Source: Leucobacter viscericola
Lineage (GTDB): Bacteria > Actinomycetota > Actinomycetes > Actinomycetales > Microbacteriaceae
Direction: 5' to 3'
NCBI RefSeq assembly: GCF_011299575.1
Contig: NZ_CP049863.1
Coordinates: 2,232,001-2,296,000, forward strand
Length of the DNA stretch: 64,000 nt
Shown here: positions 16,819 to 25,461 of the stretch, piece by piece
How positions within the stretch are numbered: the stretch's first letter is position 1
How the letters are laid out: every line of letters starts with the position of its first letter
Position numbers and translations under genes: made by a program
Notes under the pieces: model-generated
Told to the model about the DNA's origin: nothing
Databases searched by the model: none
Seen by the model: only the letters and a program-made list of their open reading frames with translations

Positions 16819-17726
16819 AGCGAGTCGTTGTGGGGCTCGGCCCGGTTGATCCCGAGCTTGTGCTCCCGTATCTCGGCGACGAGGTGCAGTTTATTAGGGA
16901 GCCTTCGGCCGGTGACCTCGCCGTGGCCGAGGGTGCGATCGTGCGCGCGGCCTACGACGTTGACCGGGCCCGCCTCGACACCATGCCCCGCCTGCGCGTA
17001 ATTGCGCGCACCGGAGTTGGGGTCGAACGGGTTGACCTTGCTGCCGCTGCCGAGCGCGGAATTCCCGTCGCGGTTACGCCCGGCAGCAATGCTCAGGCCG
17101 TTGCCGAAGGGGCCTTTGCCCTGTTGCTCGCCCTGGTAAAGCGGGTTGGTGAGTCAAACTCCTACGTTGCAGGGGACCGCTGGGGTGTAGATCCTGTTCC
17201 CGTGCCGGGAGACGTGTTCGGCAAGACACTCGCGGTTGTTGGGTTTGGCAGGATCGGCAGGATCGTCGCTGGGTTTGCCACCGCGTTTGGCATGCGGGTG
17301 CTGGTGCACGATCCCTTCGTGCGGGCTGATGAGTTTGAAAACGTGACGCTCGAAGAGGCGCTTCAGCGCGCCGATGCGATCACGCTGCACCTGCCAGGTG
17401 GCGACGGAGAGCTGCTCGGCCGGGATCGGTTGGCGCTCGCCAAGCCGGGGCTCGTGCTGGTGAACTGCGCGCGAGCAGAGCTTGTTGCGACGGAGACGCT
17501 CGAGTGGGCGCTTGAGCAAAAGATTCTCGGTGGAGTTGGCCTCGATGTCTTCGCCACCGAACCGATGCGCGAGCACCCGCTGGCGCATCATTCTCGCGTG
17601 CTGCTGAGTCCGCACACCAGTGGATTGTCTGAGGCAGCGATGGCGAAGACGTTCCAGATGGCGGCTGAGGCAGTGCGTGAGGTGCTGGAAGGTCGTTATC
17701 CAAGCTTTACCGAAGAACTCGCCTGA
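16815..17726 (+). CDS. D-isomer specific 2-hydroxyacid dehydrogenase (SerA-like)
   Basis: 303 residues, start ATG 16815 overlapping the aldolase stop (ATGA). The NAD-binding core has LAVVGFGRIGRIVAGFATAF. The catalytic Arg is in NCARAELV, the Glu in GVGLDVFATEPM and the His in SPHTSGLSEAA. It lacks the ACT domain of long SerA proteins. The family reduces 2-oxo acids such as hydroxypyruvate, glyoxylate or tartronate semialdehyde derivatives, or oxidises D-2-hydroxy acids. Its tight coupling to the aldolase suggests it handles an aldolase product or a 2-hydroxy acid intermediate. The substrate is otherwise unknown. Confidence 0.88.
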   Translation: MKRVVVGLGPVDPELVLPYLGDEVQFIREPSAGDLAVAEGAIVRAAYDVDRARLDTMPRLRVIARTGVGVERVDLAAAAERGIPVAVTPGSNAQAVAEGAFALLLALVKRVGESNSYVAGDRWGVDPVPVPGDVFGKTLAVVGFGRIGRIVAGFATAFGMRVLVHDPFVRADEFENVTLEEALQRADAITLHLPGGDGELLGRDRLALAKPGLVLVNCARAELVATETLEWALEQKILGGVGLDVFATEPMREHPLAHHSRVLLSPHTSGLSEAAMAKTFQMAAEAVREVLEGRYPSFTEELA

Positions 17727-17735
17727 CCGCGAAAG

Positions 17736-17749
17736 TTACGGTACTGTAA
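17736..17749. promoter_or_regulatory. Near-palindrome TTACGGTACTGTAA before the ABC lipoprotein gene
   Basis: TTACGGTACTGTAA (one mismatched pair) lies 57 bp upstream of the binding-protein ATG, in the only sizeable gap (79 bp) of the operon. It could be an operator or processing site that raises or tunes expression of the transporter genes relative to the enzymes. No regulator is assigned. Confidence 0.3.
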
Positions 17750-17805
17750 AAAGCAAGCGAAAGCTTTGTAACGACATTAGTTCAATTACACGATGGAGTG
17801 AAGCG

Positions 17806-18801
17806 ATGTTGAAATCACGAAAAACCCGCTGGATGAGGTTTGGCCTCGCCACGATTGCAGCCGGTAGCGCGCTACTTCTGGCGGCGTGTGGCAGCCCTGC
17901 AGGTAAGGATACCGGTGACGGCGGCAGCAGCGCGCCAAAGACCGAGAAGCTGAAGGTTGCGCTCATCACGCACCAGGCCCCCGGCGATACCTTCTGGGAC
18001 ATCGTTCGCTCCGGTGCTGAAAACGCAGCGGACCTCAACAACATCGAACTGCTGTACAGCTCCGATCCTGACGGCGCTCGCCAGGCCCAGCTGGTGCAGC
18101 AGGCTGTTGACCAGAAGGTTGACGGCATTGTTGTGACGCTCGCAAAGGCCGACGCCATGTCGGGTGAGGTCAAGAAGGCCGTTGACGCGGGCATCCCCGT
18201 CTTCAGCATCAACGCTGGTGAAGACGAGTACAAGGCCATGGGCGTGCTCGCCCACTTCGGCCAGAACGAGTTCATCGCGGGCCAGGCGGTCGGCGAGCAG
18301 CTCAATAAAGAAGGCTCGAAGAAGGCCATCTGTGTGATCCAGGAGCAGGGCCACGTCGGCCTTGAAGCGCGCTGCGCCGGTCTCAAGGACACCTACAAGG
18401 GGCAGTCCGAGATCCTCTACGTCAACGGTCAAGACATGACCAGCGTCGCCTCGACCATCACCTCGAAGCTGCAGACCAACTCCGATATTGACTACGTTGT
18501 TACCCTCGGTGCACCGTTTGCAATGACCGCGGTCGACGCGATCAAGGATGCCGGTAGCAGCGCGAAGCTCGCCACCACCGACCTCAACGCAGATGTCTAC
18601 AAGGCACTCGGTGACGGCTCGATCGTGTTCGCCTCGGATCAGCAGCCGTGGCTGCAGGGATACTCCGCAGTTGAGGCAGTGCGTCTCTACAAGGAGGGCG
18701 GCTACGTGCTCGGCGGTGGCCAGGCAGTGCTGACCGGCCCGTCGATCATCACCAAGGACAACCTCGATACCGTCTCGGCTCAGTTCAAAGACGCCAAGTA
18801 A
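17806..18801 (+). CDS. Sugar ABC transporter substrate-binding lipoprotein (RbsB-like)
   Basis: 331 residues from ATG 17806 (GGAGTGAAGCG before it). The lipoprotein signal ends LLLAACGSP with the acylated Cys at about residue 26. The mature part is a periplasmic-binding-protein-like fold of the ribose/galactose/inositol group: LKVALITHQAPGDTFWDIVR, YSSDPDGARQAQLVQQAVDQ, GIPVFSINAGEDEYKAMG, FASDQQPWLQGYSAVEAVRL. It would capture a sugar or cyclitol outside the membrane for the permease and ATPase encoded next. Being in the IolD operon, an inositol-type ligand is likely but not shown. Confidence 0.92.
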   Translation: MLKSRKTRWMRFGLATIAAGSALLLAACGSPAGKDTGDGGSSAPKTEKLKVALITHQAPGDTFWDIVRSGAENAADLNNIELLYSSDPDGARQAQLVQQAVDQKVDGIVVTLAKADAMSGEVKKAVDAGIPVFSINAGEDEYKAMGVLAHFGQNEFIAGQAVGEQLNKEGSKKAICVIQEQGHVGLEARCAGLKDTYKGQSEILYVNGQDMTSVASTITSKLQTNSDIDYVVTLGAPFAMTAVDAIKDAGSSAKLATTDLNADVYKALGDGSIVFASDQQPWLQGYSAVEAVRLYKEGGYVLGGGQAVLTGPSIITKDNLDTVSAQFKDAK

Positions 18802-18830
18802 CGGTCGCACCGAAAGAAATTGAAACACTG

Positions 18831-19877
18831 ATGTCTACTGCAACAGCCCCAAAGGCTGACGAGCGTCTGGCCTCCGCCAACTGGTTTGTGAGCTTCTTCA
18901 CCAAACCAGAGGCGGGGGCCACCGCCGCGGCCCTGGTTCTCGCGATCATGTTCGCGGTCGTCGCGCCCCAGTTCAGCAAACCTGAGTCGATCGCCACGAT
19001 CCTCTACGGCGCCTCGACCGTCGGCATTATGGCCGTCGGTGTTTCGCTCCTGATGATCGGTGGTGAGGTCGACCTTTCCGCCGGTGTCGGCGTGGTGTTC
19101 TCGGCGCTGTCTTCTTCACTGTTCCTCTACTGGTTCGGTGGCAACGTCTGGTTCGGCGTCATCATCGGCCTGTTCACCTCGCTGCTCCTCGGCTTCGTGA
19201 ACGGCTGGTTATTAACAAAAACGAAACTGTCGAGCTTCATCATTACCCTGGCCACGTTCTTTATGGTCACGGGTCTGAACCTCGGTGTGACCCGCATGAT
19301 CACGGGTGGCGTTGCCGCTCCGTCGATCGAGCGGTGGCCCGGCTTCGACTCGGCCGCAGCGATCTTCGCCTCCGATATCCCGGTCTTCGGTGTCAACGTC
19401 AAGATCACGGTGTTCTACTGGATCCTGCTCGTGATCATCGCGACCTGGATCCTGCAGCGCACCAAGGCTGGCAACTGGATCTTCGCGAGTGGTGGCGCTC
19501 CAGATGCAGCCCGCGCCGTCGGCGTACCCGTGGTGTGGACCAAGATCTTCCTCTACATGGGCGTCAGCTTCTGCGCGTGGTTGCTCGGTATGCACCAGCT
19601 GTTTGCGTTCAAGACCGTGCAGTCGGGTGAGGGCATCGGCAACGAGTTCCTCTACATCATCGCCGCGGTTGTTGGTGGTTGCCTCATGACGGGTGGCTAC
19701 GGCAGCGCAATCGGTGGTGCGATCGGTGCACTGATCTACGGCATGGCTCTGAAGGGTGTTGTCTACGCCGAGTGGAACCCGGACTGGCTGAAGTTCTTCC
19801 TCGGTGCGATGCTCCTGGGTGCGACCGTGCTGAACTACACACTGCAGCGCCGCGCTGCGAGGGGAGGCAAAAAGTGA
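18831..19877 (+). CDS. Sugar ABC transporter permease (RbsC-like)
   Basis: 348 residues with about eight to ten membrane helices, of the branched-chain/ribose permease family (BPD_transp_2). [20 protein letters not shown] and [20 protein letters not shown] are the signature segments. [20 protein letters not shown] near the C-terminus matches the coupling region. It begins 29 bp after the binding-protein stop and overlaps the ATPase gene by 4 bp (GTGA). It would form a homodimeric channel with the ATPase for sugar or cyclitol import. Confidence 0.92.
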   Translation: MSTATAPKADERLASANWFVSFFTKPEAGATAAALVLAIMFAVVAPQFSKPESIATILYGASTVGIMAVGVSLLMIGGEVDLSAGVGVVFSALSSSLFLYWFGGNVWFGVIIGLFTSLLLGFVNGWLLTKTKLSSFIITLATFFMVTGLNLGVTRMITGGVAAPSIERWPGFDSAAAIFASDIPVFGVNVKITVFYWILLVIIATWILQRTKAGNWIFASGGAPDAARAVGVPVVWTKIFLYMGVSFCAWLLGMHQLFAFKTVQSGEGIGNEFLYIIAAVVGGCLMTGGYGSAIGGAIGALIYGMALKGVVYAEWNPDWLKFFLGAMLLGATVLNYTLQRRAARGGKK

Positions 19878-20794
19878 ACGCCGTAACCGATACCAAAACC
19901 GTGCCGCTCGTTGAGCTGCGTGACGCTGAGAAGCGCTACGGCAACATCATCGCCCTGCGCGATGTGAGCCTGAAGGTCGCCGCCGGCGAGGTCATGTGTG
20001 TGCTCGGCGACAACGGCGCTGGCAAGTCGACCCTCATCAAAATCATCGCGGGTCTGCACCAGCACACCGACGGTGAGTTTCTCATCGAGGGCAAGCCGGT
20101 CAAGCTGGGTTCGCCGCGCGAGGCGCTGAACTACGGCATCGCGACGGTCTACCAAGACCTCGCGGTGGCGCCGCTCATGCCGGTGTGGCGCAACTTCTTC
20201 CTGGGTTCCGAGGTAACGAAGGGTTGGGGTCCGTTCAAGCGCCTCGACGTTGAGTTCATGCGGAAGACCGCGAAGAAAGAGCTACTCGACATGGGCATCG
20301 ATCTGCGCGACGTGGATCAGCCGATCGGCACCCTCTCGGGTGGCGAGCGTCAGTGTGTGGCCATTGCCCGCGCGGTGTACTTCGGTGCCAAGGTGCTGAT
20401 TCTCGACGAGCCCACTGCGGCGCTCGGCGTGAAGCAGTCGGGTGTCGTGCTTCGCTACATCATTCAGGCTCGGGATCGCGGCCTCGGTGTCATCTTCATC
20501 ACGCACAACCCGCACCACGCGTACCCGGTGGGTGACCGCTTCCTGCTGCTCAAGCGCGGCCAGAGCATCGGTTACCACGAGAAGTCCGAGATCACGCTCG
20601 AAGAGCTGACCGGGTTGATGGCGGGTGGCGCTGAGCTGGAACAGCTCGTTCACGAGCTGCGCCAGGTTGGCACGAGCACCGACACGGTGCGCACGATCCG
20701 CGACGAAATCGAAGAGGATCCCTCTGCCGGTGTCGGCCGCATTACCGTGACCGAGGTGGTCACAGTGGTGCCGCCGGAGGATGACGGCCGGTAG
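19874..20794 (+). CDS. Sugar ABC transporter ATP-binding protein, single domain (FrcA-like)
   Basis: 306 residues from GTG 19874, overlapping the permease stop. Walker A is GDNGAGKST, the Q-loop is in [13 protein letters not shown], the signature is LSGGERQC, Walker B is [12 protein letters not shown] and the switch His is in [12 protein letters not shown]. RbsA/XylG-type sugar ATPases usually carry two fused cassettes; this one has a single cassette plus an acidic C-terminal tail of about 50 residues, as in FrcA-type systems. It is the last gene of the operon starting at 12544; a long hairpin follows. Confidence 0.92.
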   Translation: MNAVTDTKTVPLVELRDAEKRYGNIIALRDVSLKVAAGEVMCVLGDNGAGKSTLIKIIAGLHQHTDGEFLIEGKPVKLGSPREALNYGIATVYQDLAVAPLMPVWRNFFLGSEVTKGWGPFKRLDVEFMRKTAKKELLDMGIDLRDVDQPIGTLSGGERQCVAIARAVYFGAKVLILDEPTAALGVKQSGVVLRYIIQARDRGLGVIFITHNPHHAYPVGDRFLLLKRGQSIGYHEKSEITLEELTGLMAGGAELEQLVHELRQVGTSTDTVRTIRDEIEEDPSAGVGRITVTEVVTVVPPEDDGR

Positions 20795-20835
20795 CTGTTT
20801 GGTTGCCTGATCCCGCCGCGAGCGCCCAGATTCCC

Positions 20836-20900
20836 GACGAGCGGCCCCCTTACCAACGCGTGGTTAAGGGAGGCCCTCGTTGGTAATCTGGGCGCTCGTC
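20836..20900. repeat. Long intergenic hairpin, family A
   Basis: Outer arms GACGAGCG/CGCTCGTC (20836-20843, 20893-20900) and inner arms TTACCAACG/CGTTGGTAA (20850-20858, 20878-20886) frame a loop beginning CGTGGTTAAGGGAGG. The loop aligns with the apex of the 61860 hairpin. An alternative pairing GCGCCCAGATT/AATCTGGGCGC is also possible. It may act as the terminator of the ABC operon. Confidence 0.6.
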
Positions 20901-20957
20901 GTGGGTGCGGGTGGTGTGTGGCGGGTCTCGGTGCGAGCGGTAGAGAAAGGGTAGAGC

Positions 20958-22160
20958 ATGGCGGTGAGTAGTGCCGGGCGGCGATTCCTCATCTTTGCGC
21001 TCGCGTGCGGTGGGTTCGGGATCGGCGTCAGTGAATACCTGGTCATGGGTTTGCTGCCGCAAATCGCCGCGGATCTGCTCCCCGAACTGAGCCGCAGCGA
21101 TCCTGATGCCGCGCTCGCCGCAACCGGAGGCCTCGCCTCGGCCTACGCCCTCGGGGTGGTGGTTGGTATGTTTACGACCCCGATTCTCACCCGGCGACTC
21201 TCGGAGCGGGGAGCGTTGCTGGTCTGCGCGGGCGGCATGCTGCTGTTTACGCTGCTGACGGCCTTCGCCCCGAACCTGACGATTGCCATTGCGCTTCGTT
21301 TTCTCTCGGCGCTCGCCCACGCGAGCTACCTCGGGGTCGGCGCGATGGCGGTTGCGCACCTGCTCGGAGGTGGCAAGTACGGGCGAGGCGCCGCCGTTGT
21401 GCACGGCGGTTTGGCCGCGGCAAACCTCGTGGGTGTGCCTGTGCTCACAGCGCTCGGTGCTGGCGGGGAGTGGCGGCTGATCCTCGGGGGAATCGTTACC
21501 CTGTTCTTCGCGGTGCCGTTTGTGGCTTTGCTGCTGGTAAAGCTGCCTGACGAACCGGCCGCGGCCGCGACTCAGTTGGGTGGTGCCGTGCGCAAGCGGC
21601 GCCTGCTGCTGCTGATAAGCGCGGCGGTGCTCGCAGCCGCGAGTAGCTTTGTGATCGTTACCTATATTGCGCCCGTGGTCACCGCCGCTCGCTCCGGTGA
21701 TGTCTGGCTCACAACCGGGCTCGCGATGTTCGCGTTCGGGATCGGCATGAACCTCGGCAACCTCGGCTCCGGGTGGCTGGCCGACCGCGCTCCAAGCGTC
21801 GCGTTCTCCGGCGTGGCACTCGCCGGGGCCTCCGGTGCGGCGCTTCTGCTCGTGCCCGACGCGGGTGCAGTGATCGCCGTGATCGCGGTGCTGCTGCTTG
21901 GCGTGTGCCTCGGGGGAGCGAGCCCTTCTGGGCAGGTGCTCTACATGCGGGAGCTGCGTAAGTATCCACGCCTGGCCTCGTCGTTGCCCTCGGGTGCGGG
22001 CAACCTCGGCAGCTTCTTGGGTGCGCTGGTGGGTGGCGCGATCCTTGCCGGATCGGGCGTCGCGTTATTGCCGGTGGGTGCCCTCGCGCTGATGGCCGTG
22101 GGAATGGTGTGTTTCGTTGCGTATCGGGTGCTTGGCCGTGCTCGGCCTGAAACCCCCTAG
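20958..22160 (+). CDS. MFS transporter, DHA1 type (AraJ/CmlA-like efflux)
   Basis: 400 residues with about 12 predicted helices. GVSEYLVMGLLPQIAADL in helix 1 and the RFLSALAHASYLGVGAMAVA region are typical of the AraJ/YdhP/chloramphenicol-exporter group of drug:H+ antiporters. ATG 20958 follows AGAAAGGGTAGAGC. It sits alone between two hairpins in the middle of the sugar island and has no LacI-type operator, so it need not belong to the pathway. It might export a toxic intermediate; that is speculation. Confidence 0.85.
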   Translation: MAVSSAGRRFLIFALACGGFGIGVSEYLVMGLLPQIAADLLPELSRSDPDAALAATGGLASAYALGVVVGMFTTPILTRRLSERGALLVCAGGMLLFTLLTAFAPNLTIAIALRFLSALAHASYLGVGAMAVAHLLGGGKYGRGAAVVHGGLAAANLVGVPVLTALGAGGEWRLILGGIVTLFFAVPFVALLLVKLPDEPAAAATQLGGAVRKRRLLLLISAAVLAAASSFVIVTYIAPVVTAARSGDVWLTTGLAMFAFGIGMNLGNLGSGWLADRAPSVAFSGVALAGASGAALLLVPDAGAVIAVIAVLLLGVCLGGASPSGQVLYMRELRKYPRLASSLPSGAGNLGSFLGALVGGAILAGSGVALLPVGALALMAVGMVCFVAYRVLGRARPETP

Positions 22161-22213
22161 GCGGGTCAGTTGGGCACAGTGATTTCGCAAAACACTATGC
22201 CCAATTGACCCGC
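22161..22213. terminator. Hairpin after the MFS gene
   Basis: Arms of 21 bp (22161-22181 and 22193-22213, three imperfect pairs) begin one base after the MFS stop codon and end in GACCCGC. There is no T tract. It is a likely terminator or stabilising 3' structure. Confidence 0.6.
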
Positions 22214-22267
22214 GCTGCACCGGTCGCATCGAGCAAACCTCCACTTTGGAGCAACGCGCCCGCCCGC

Positions 22268-22311
22268 TTGACATCTTCGCCATGACGTACTTACAATTTG
22301 GACCGGTCCAT
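22268..22311 (+). promoter_or_regulatory. Promoter with overlapping LacI-type operator TTGGACCGGTCCAT
   Basis: TTGACA (22268-22273), 18 bp, TACAAT (22292-22297), then TTGGACCGGTCCAT (22298-22311), which is 13 of 14 bases of the palindrome at 12507. It controls the five-gene dehydrogenase/IolE operon starting at 22369, which is therefore almost certainly co-regulated with the operon starting at 12544. Confidence 0.87.
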
Positions 22312-22368
22312 ATCAAACGGGCCCAGCGACGACGCTGCCGATTCTGACACCAAACGAAGGCCCACAAG

Positions 22369-23592
22369 ATGCAGAAGAACGACGACGGCACCATCACAAT
22401 CGGCGTGGGCCTCATTAGCGTGGGCTGGATGGGTCAGCTGCACAGCCGCGCATACTCCAACCTGCGCTACGTGTATCCGGAGCTCGGGATCCGCCCGCGT
22501 CTCGTGCACGCTGCCGACACCGCGCCAGCCCGCGCCACAGAGGCCGTCGAGGTGCTCGGCTACGAGCGCGCCTCGGCCGACTACCACGAGGTGCTCAACG
22601 ACCCCGAGGTCGACGTCGTCTCGATCTGCGCCCCCAACTTTCTGCACGCCGAGATCGCGGTTGCCGCGGCGAAGGCGGGCAAGCACTTCTGGGTTGAGAA
22701 GCCCGTTGGTCGCGGTGAAGATGAGACCCGCGCGGTCTCCGAGGCTGCTGCCGAGGCTGGCGTCGTCAGCTCGATCGGTTTCAACTACCGCCACGCCCCC
22801 GCGATCGAGCACCTCAAGAAGCTCATCGCAGACGGCGAGCTGGGACGCATCACCAACGTGCGCGGCAACATGTTCGCCGACTACTCGGCTGACCCCCGCG
22901 GCGCGCTCTCGTGGCGCTTCATTCGTAACCTCGCGGGCTCCGGTGTGCTCGGCGACCTGATGGGCCACCTGGTCGACCTCGTGCAGTACACGCTCGGCCC
23001 GATCGCCGAGGTCAGCGCCATCACCTCCACCGTCTACACCGAGCGACCCGAGCTGCCAATGGGCAGCGGCACGCACTTCGCGGTGATCGAAAACGGTGAG
23101 ATGAAGCCGGTCGAGAACGAGGACTACGCTGGCATGCTCGTGCGACTCAGCGGTAACGCGGTCGCCGCTGACGCCGTCGGCACGCTCGAGGCCTCGCGCG
23201 TGGCCGTGGGTCCGCGCGCCAGCTACGGCATCGAGATCTACGGCACCAACGGCTCCGCCCACTGGGATTTCGAGCGTATGAACGAACTGCACATTTCGAG
23301 CGGACTCGGTGCCGCGCACCAGGGCTACACCCGCGTCATGGCGAGCCCGGGCATGGGCGACTTCGGGCTGTTCCAGCCGGGAGCGGGCACATCAATGGGC
23401 TACGACGATCTCAAAGTGATCGAGGCGAAGAAGTTCCTCGAGGCCGTCGCGGGTCGCGCAGCGCTGAACTCCAACATTCAAGACGCGCTCTCCGCGTCCC
23501 AGGTCATTTCGGCCGCCGAGCGCTCCGCCGCCGAGCGCCGCTGGGAGTCGAGCGCTCCCGTCGCTGGCACCACCGCGGCGATCGCTGACTGA
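22369..23592 (+). CDS. Gfo/Idh/MocA family dehydrogenase (long, 407 aa)
   Basis: The Rossmann start is GVGLISVGWMGQLHSRAY, the catalytic Lys lies in VEKPVGRG and the C-terminal domain holds SGVLGDLMGHLVDLVQY and GTLEASRVAVGP. The length and these motifs pair it with the protein from 5489 (minus strand) rather than with the IolG-like one. The family oxidises cyclitols or sugar C3 hydroxyls with NAD(P)+. It is the first gene of an operon that continues with an IolE-like dehydratase, so oxidation of an inositol isomer to an inosose is the simplest role. Confidence 0.87.
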   Translation: MQKNDDGTITIGVGLISVGWMGQLHSRAYSNLRYVYPELGIRPRLVHAADTAPARATEAVEVLGYERASADYHEVLNDPEVDVVSICAPNFLHAEIAVAAAKAGKHFWVEKPVGRGEDETRAVSEAAAEAGVVSSIGFNYRHAPAIEHLKKLIADGELGRITNVRGNMFADYSADPRGALSWRFIRNLAGSGVLGDLMGHLVDLVQYTLGPIAEVSAITSTVYTERPELPMGSGTHFAVIENGEMKPVENEDYAGMLVRLSGNAVAADAVGTLEASRVAVGPRASYGIEIYGTNGSAHWDFERMNELHISSGLGAAHQGYTRVMASPGMGDFGLFQPGAGTSMGYDDLKVIEAKKFLEAVAGRAALNSNIQDALSASQVISAAERSAAERRWESSAPVAGTTAAIAD

Positions 23593-23644
23593 CCACGGGC
23601 GTGGAGCCCCGATCCCGAACCACCCCTCAAAGAAAGCACCGCAC

Positions 23645-24511
23645 ATGAACGCACGTATCGCATCGGCCCCGATCAGCTGGGGAGTCATCGAGGTTCCCGG
23701 CTGGGGCCTGCAGCTCGACCGCGAGCGGGTGCTCGGCGAGATGAAGTCGCTCGGCATCACCGCAACCGAGTTCGGGCCCGAGGGATTTCTACCCGACGCT
23801 CCCGCCGAGCGCGCTGCCGTGTTGGCGGAAGCTGGTCTGAGCGCCGTTGGCGGTTTCTACCCGGTCGTGCTGCACAAGGCCGATGAGGATCCGCTGCCCG
23901 CCATGGAGCGCGAGCTTGAGGCGTATGTCGCCGCCGGAGCGAGCACGATTGTGCTGTCGGCCGTGACTGGTGAGCAGGGTTACGACGGTGCCGCCGAGCT
24001 CACCGAGGCCGAGTGGCAGACCCTGTTCAGCAACCTGGATCGGGCCCAGCGCACCGCCGCTTCCGTGGGCGTTGTGGCGACGCTGCACCCCCACCTCGGC
24101 ACCGTTGTCGAGAAGCCGGACGCGGTTGCGCGGGTGCTGGCTGGGTCAACGATCGGGCTGTGCCTCGACACGGGCCACTACACCCTCGCTGGTGGTGACC
24201 CCGTCGAGTTGGTTCGGGATCATGCCGACCGCATCGTGCACGCCCACCTGAAAGATGTGAGCCTGGCCGTTGCCGAGCGCGTGCGCGCCGGCGAGATCGA
24301 CTACCGCGAGGGAGTGCGCCAGGGCATGTACCAGGCGCTCGGTGCGGGCGATGCGCGCGTTGCCGAGATCGTCGACGCGCTCGCCGCGGCCGGATACGAC
24401 GGCTGGTACGTGCTTGAGCAAGACACCGTGGTGGAGTCCGATGAAGACGCCGCCGTGGCTTTGGAGAACGCGCGCCGCAGCGTCGAGTTCATTCGGGGCG
24501 CTGTCGCGTAG
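23645..24511 (+). CDS. iolE: Inosose dehydratase-like TIM barrel
   Basis: 288 residues from ATG 23645 (AAAGAAAGCACCGCAC before it). It is an AP_endonuc_2-fold barrel with APISWGVIEVPGWG at the N-terminus, TATEFGPEGFLP, ATLHPHLGTVVEK (metal His/Glu), IGLCLDTGHYTLAG (metal Asp/His), IVHAHLKDVSL and DGWYVLEQDTVV. These are the landmarks of IolE, which dehydrates scyllo-inosose to 3D-trihydroxycyclohexane-1,2-dione, the substrate of IolD. It is co-operonic with three dehydrogenases and an SDR and shares an operator with the IolD operon. Confidence 0.88.
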   Translation: MNARIASAPISWGVIEVPGWGLQLDRERVLGEMKSLGITATEFGPEGFLPDAPAERAAVLAEAGLSAVGGFYPVVLHKADEDPLPAMERELEAYVAAGASTIVLSAVTGEQGYDGAAELTEAEWQTLFSNLDRAQRTAASVGVVATLHPHLGTVVEKPDAVARVLAGSTIGLCLDTGHYTLAGGDPVELVRDHADRIVHAHLKDVSLAVAERVRAGEIDYREGVRQGMYQALGAGDARVAEIVDALAAAGYDGWYVLEQDTVVESDEDAAVALENARRSVEFIRGAVA

Positions 24512-24552
24512 CTCCCCGAATGTCGGAGGGGCCTGCGAGACTGATTTCTGTC

Positions 24553-24580
24553 ATCCTGCGCGAGGTACGAGTCGCAGGAT
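24553..24580. repeat. Small hairpin ATCCTGCG/CGCAGGAT
   Basis: Perfect 8-bp arms with a 12-base loop in the 121-bp gap between the IolE-like gene and the SDR gene. It resembles other GATCC-containing intergenic palindromes here and may modulate read-through within the operon. Confidence 0.45.
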
Positions 24581-24632
24581 CAACGACGTACGCAGCAAGA
24601 CATAACATCAAAACTTGAACGGAGTAGTGGCA

Positions 24633-25427
24633 ATGCAGGCACTCATGCAAAACAAGGTTGTGCTCATCACCGGGGGCACCCAGGGCCTCGGCCGGGCCAT
24701 CGGTGAGGCCGCGGCGCGCGAGGGCGCTTCGGGCGTCGCGATCGTGGGCCGCAGCGCAGAAAAAGCTGAGGCCGCTGTTGCCGCGATCCGCGAGAGTGGT
24801 TCAGGATCGGGCACCGAGGTGATCGCGATCATCGCTGATCTCAGCATCCCGGGCGAGGCCGAGCGCGCCGTGGCCGAGACCATCGCACGCTTCGGTCGCA
24901 TCGACAGCCTCGTGAACGCGGCGGGCGCAACGAGCCGCGGCACACTGCTCGACACGACACGCGAGCTGCTCAACGAGCACCTGAATCTCAACACCGTTGT
25001 TCCGTTCATGACCATGCAGGGCGCCGTTGCCAACATGCGCGACCGCGGGGCGCCCGGCACAATTCTGAACATCATCACCATGTCGATGCACGGCGGTCAG
25101 CCCTACCTCGCGCCGTACGTCGCCTCGAAGGCGGCGCTCGCCGGTCTCACCAAAAATGCCGCGTTTGCGCACCGCTTCGATCGCATCCGCATCAACGGTT
25201 TGAACATCGGCTGGACGGCGACGCCGGGTGAGGCCGTTACCCAAAAGACCTTCCACGACGCCGAAGACGACTGGCTCACCAAGGCCTCGGCCGCGCAGCC
25301 CATGGGCAAACTCGGTCAGCCCGACGAGATCGCCGACGCGGTCGTGTTTTTGCTGAGCGAGCGCAGCGGAGTTGTTACGGGATCAATCATTGACTGGGAT
25401 CAGAACGTTCCCGGCGCATACGAGTAA
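24633..25427 (+). CDS. Short-chain dehydrogenase/reductase (SDR)
   Basis: 264 residues from ATG 24633 (GGAG nine bases upstream). It is a classical SDR: cofactor motif TGGTQGLG, NAAG in LVNAAGATSRG, catalytic Ser within IITMSMHGG, and Tyr/Lys in YVASKAALAG. The C-terminal GSIIDWDQNVPGAYE is typical of sugar-alcohol or keto-reductase SDRs. It could reduce or oxidise a ring hydroxyl or the open-chain product. The operon position between the IolE-like gene and two more dehydrogenases suggests handling of alternative inositol stereoisomers or later intermediates. Confidence 0.88.
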   Translation: MQALMQNKVVLITGGTQGLGRAIGEAAAREGASGVAIVGRSAEKAEAAVAAIRESGSGSGTEVIAIIADLSIPGEAERAVAETIARFGRIDSLVNAAGATSRGTLLDTTRELLNEHLNLNTVVPFMTMQGAVANMRDRGAPGTILNIITMSMHGGQPYLAPYVASKAALAGLTKNAAFAHRFDRIRINGLNIGWTATPGEAVTQKTFHDAEDDWLTKASAAQPMGKLGQPDEIADAVVFLLSERSGVVTGSIIDWDQNVPGAYE

Positions 25428-25461
25428 CCACTCAACTCAACAGCAGGGCGAGGGAGCAAGC

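Noticed and set aside
20958..22160. MFS exporter as an integral part of the cyclitol pathway
   Set aside because: It has its own flanking hairpins and no shared operator; position alone is not enough.
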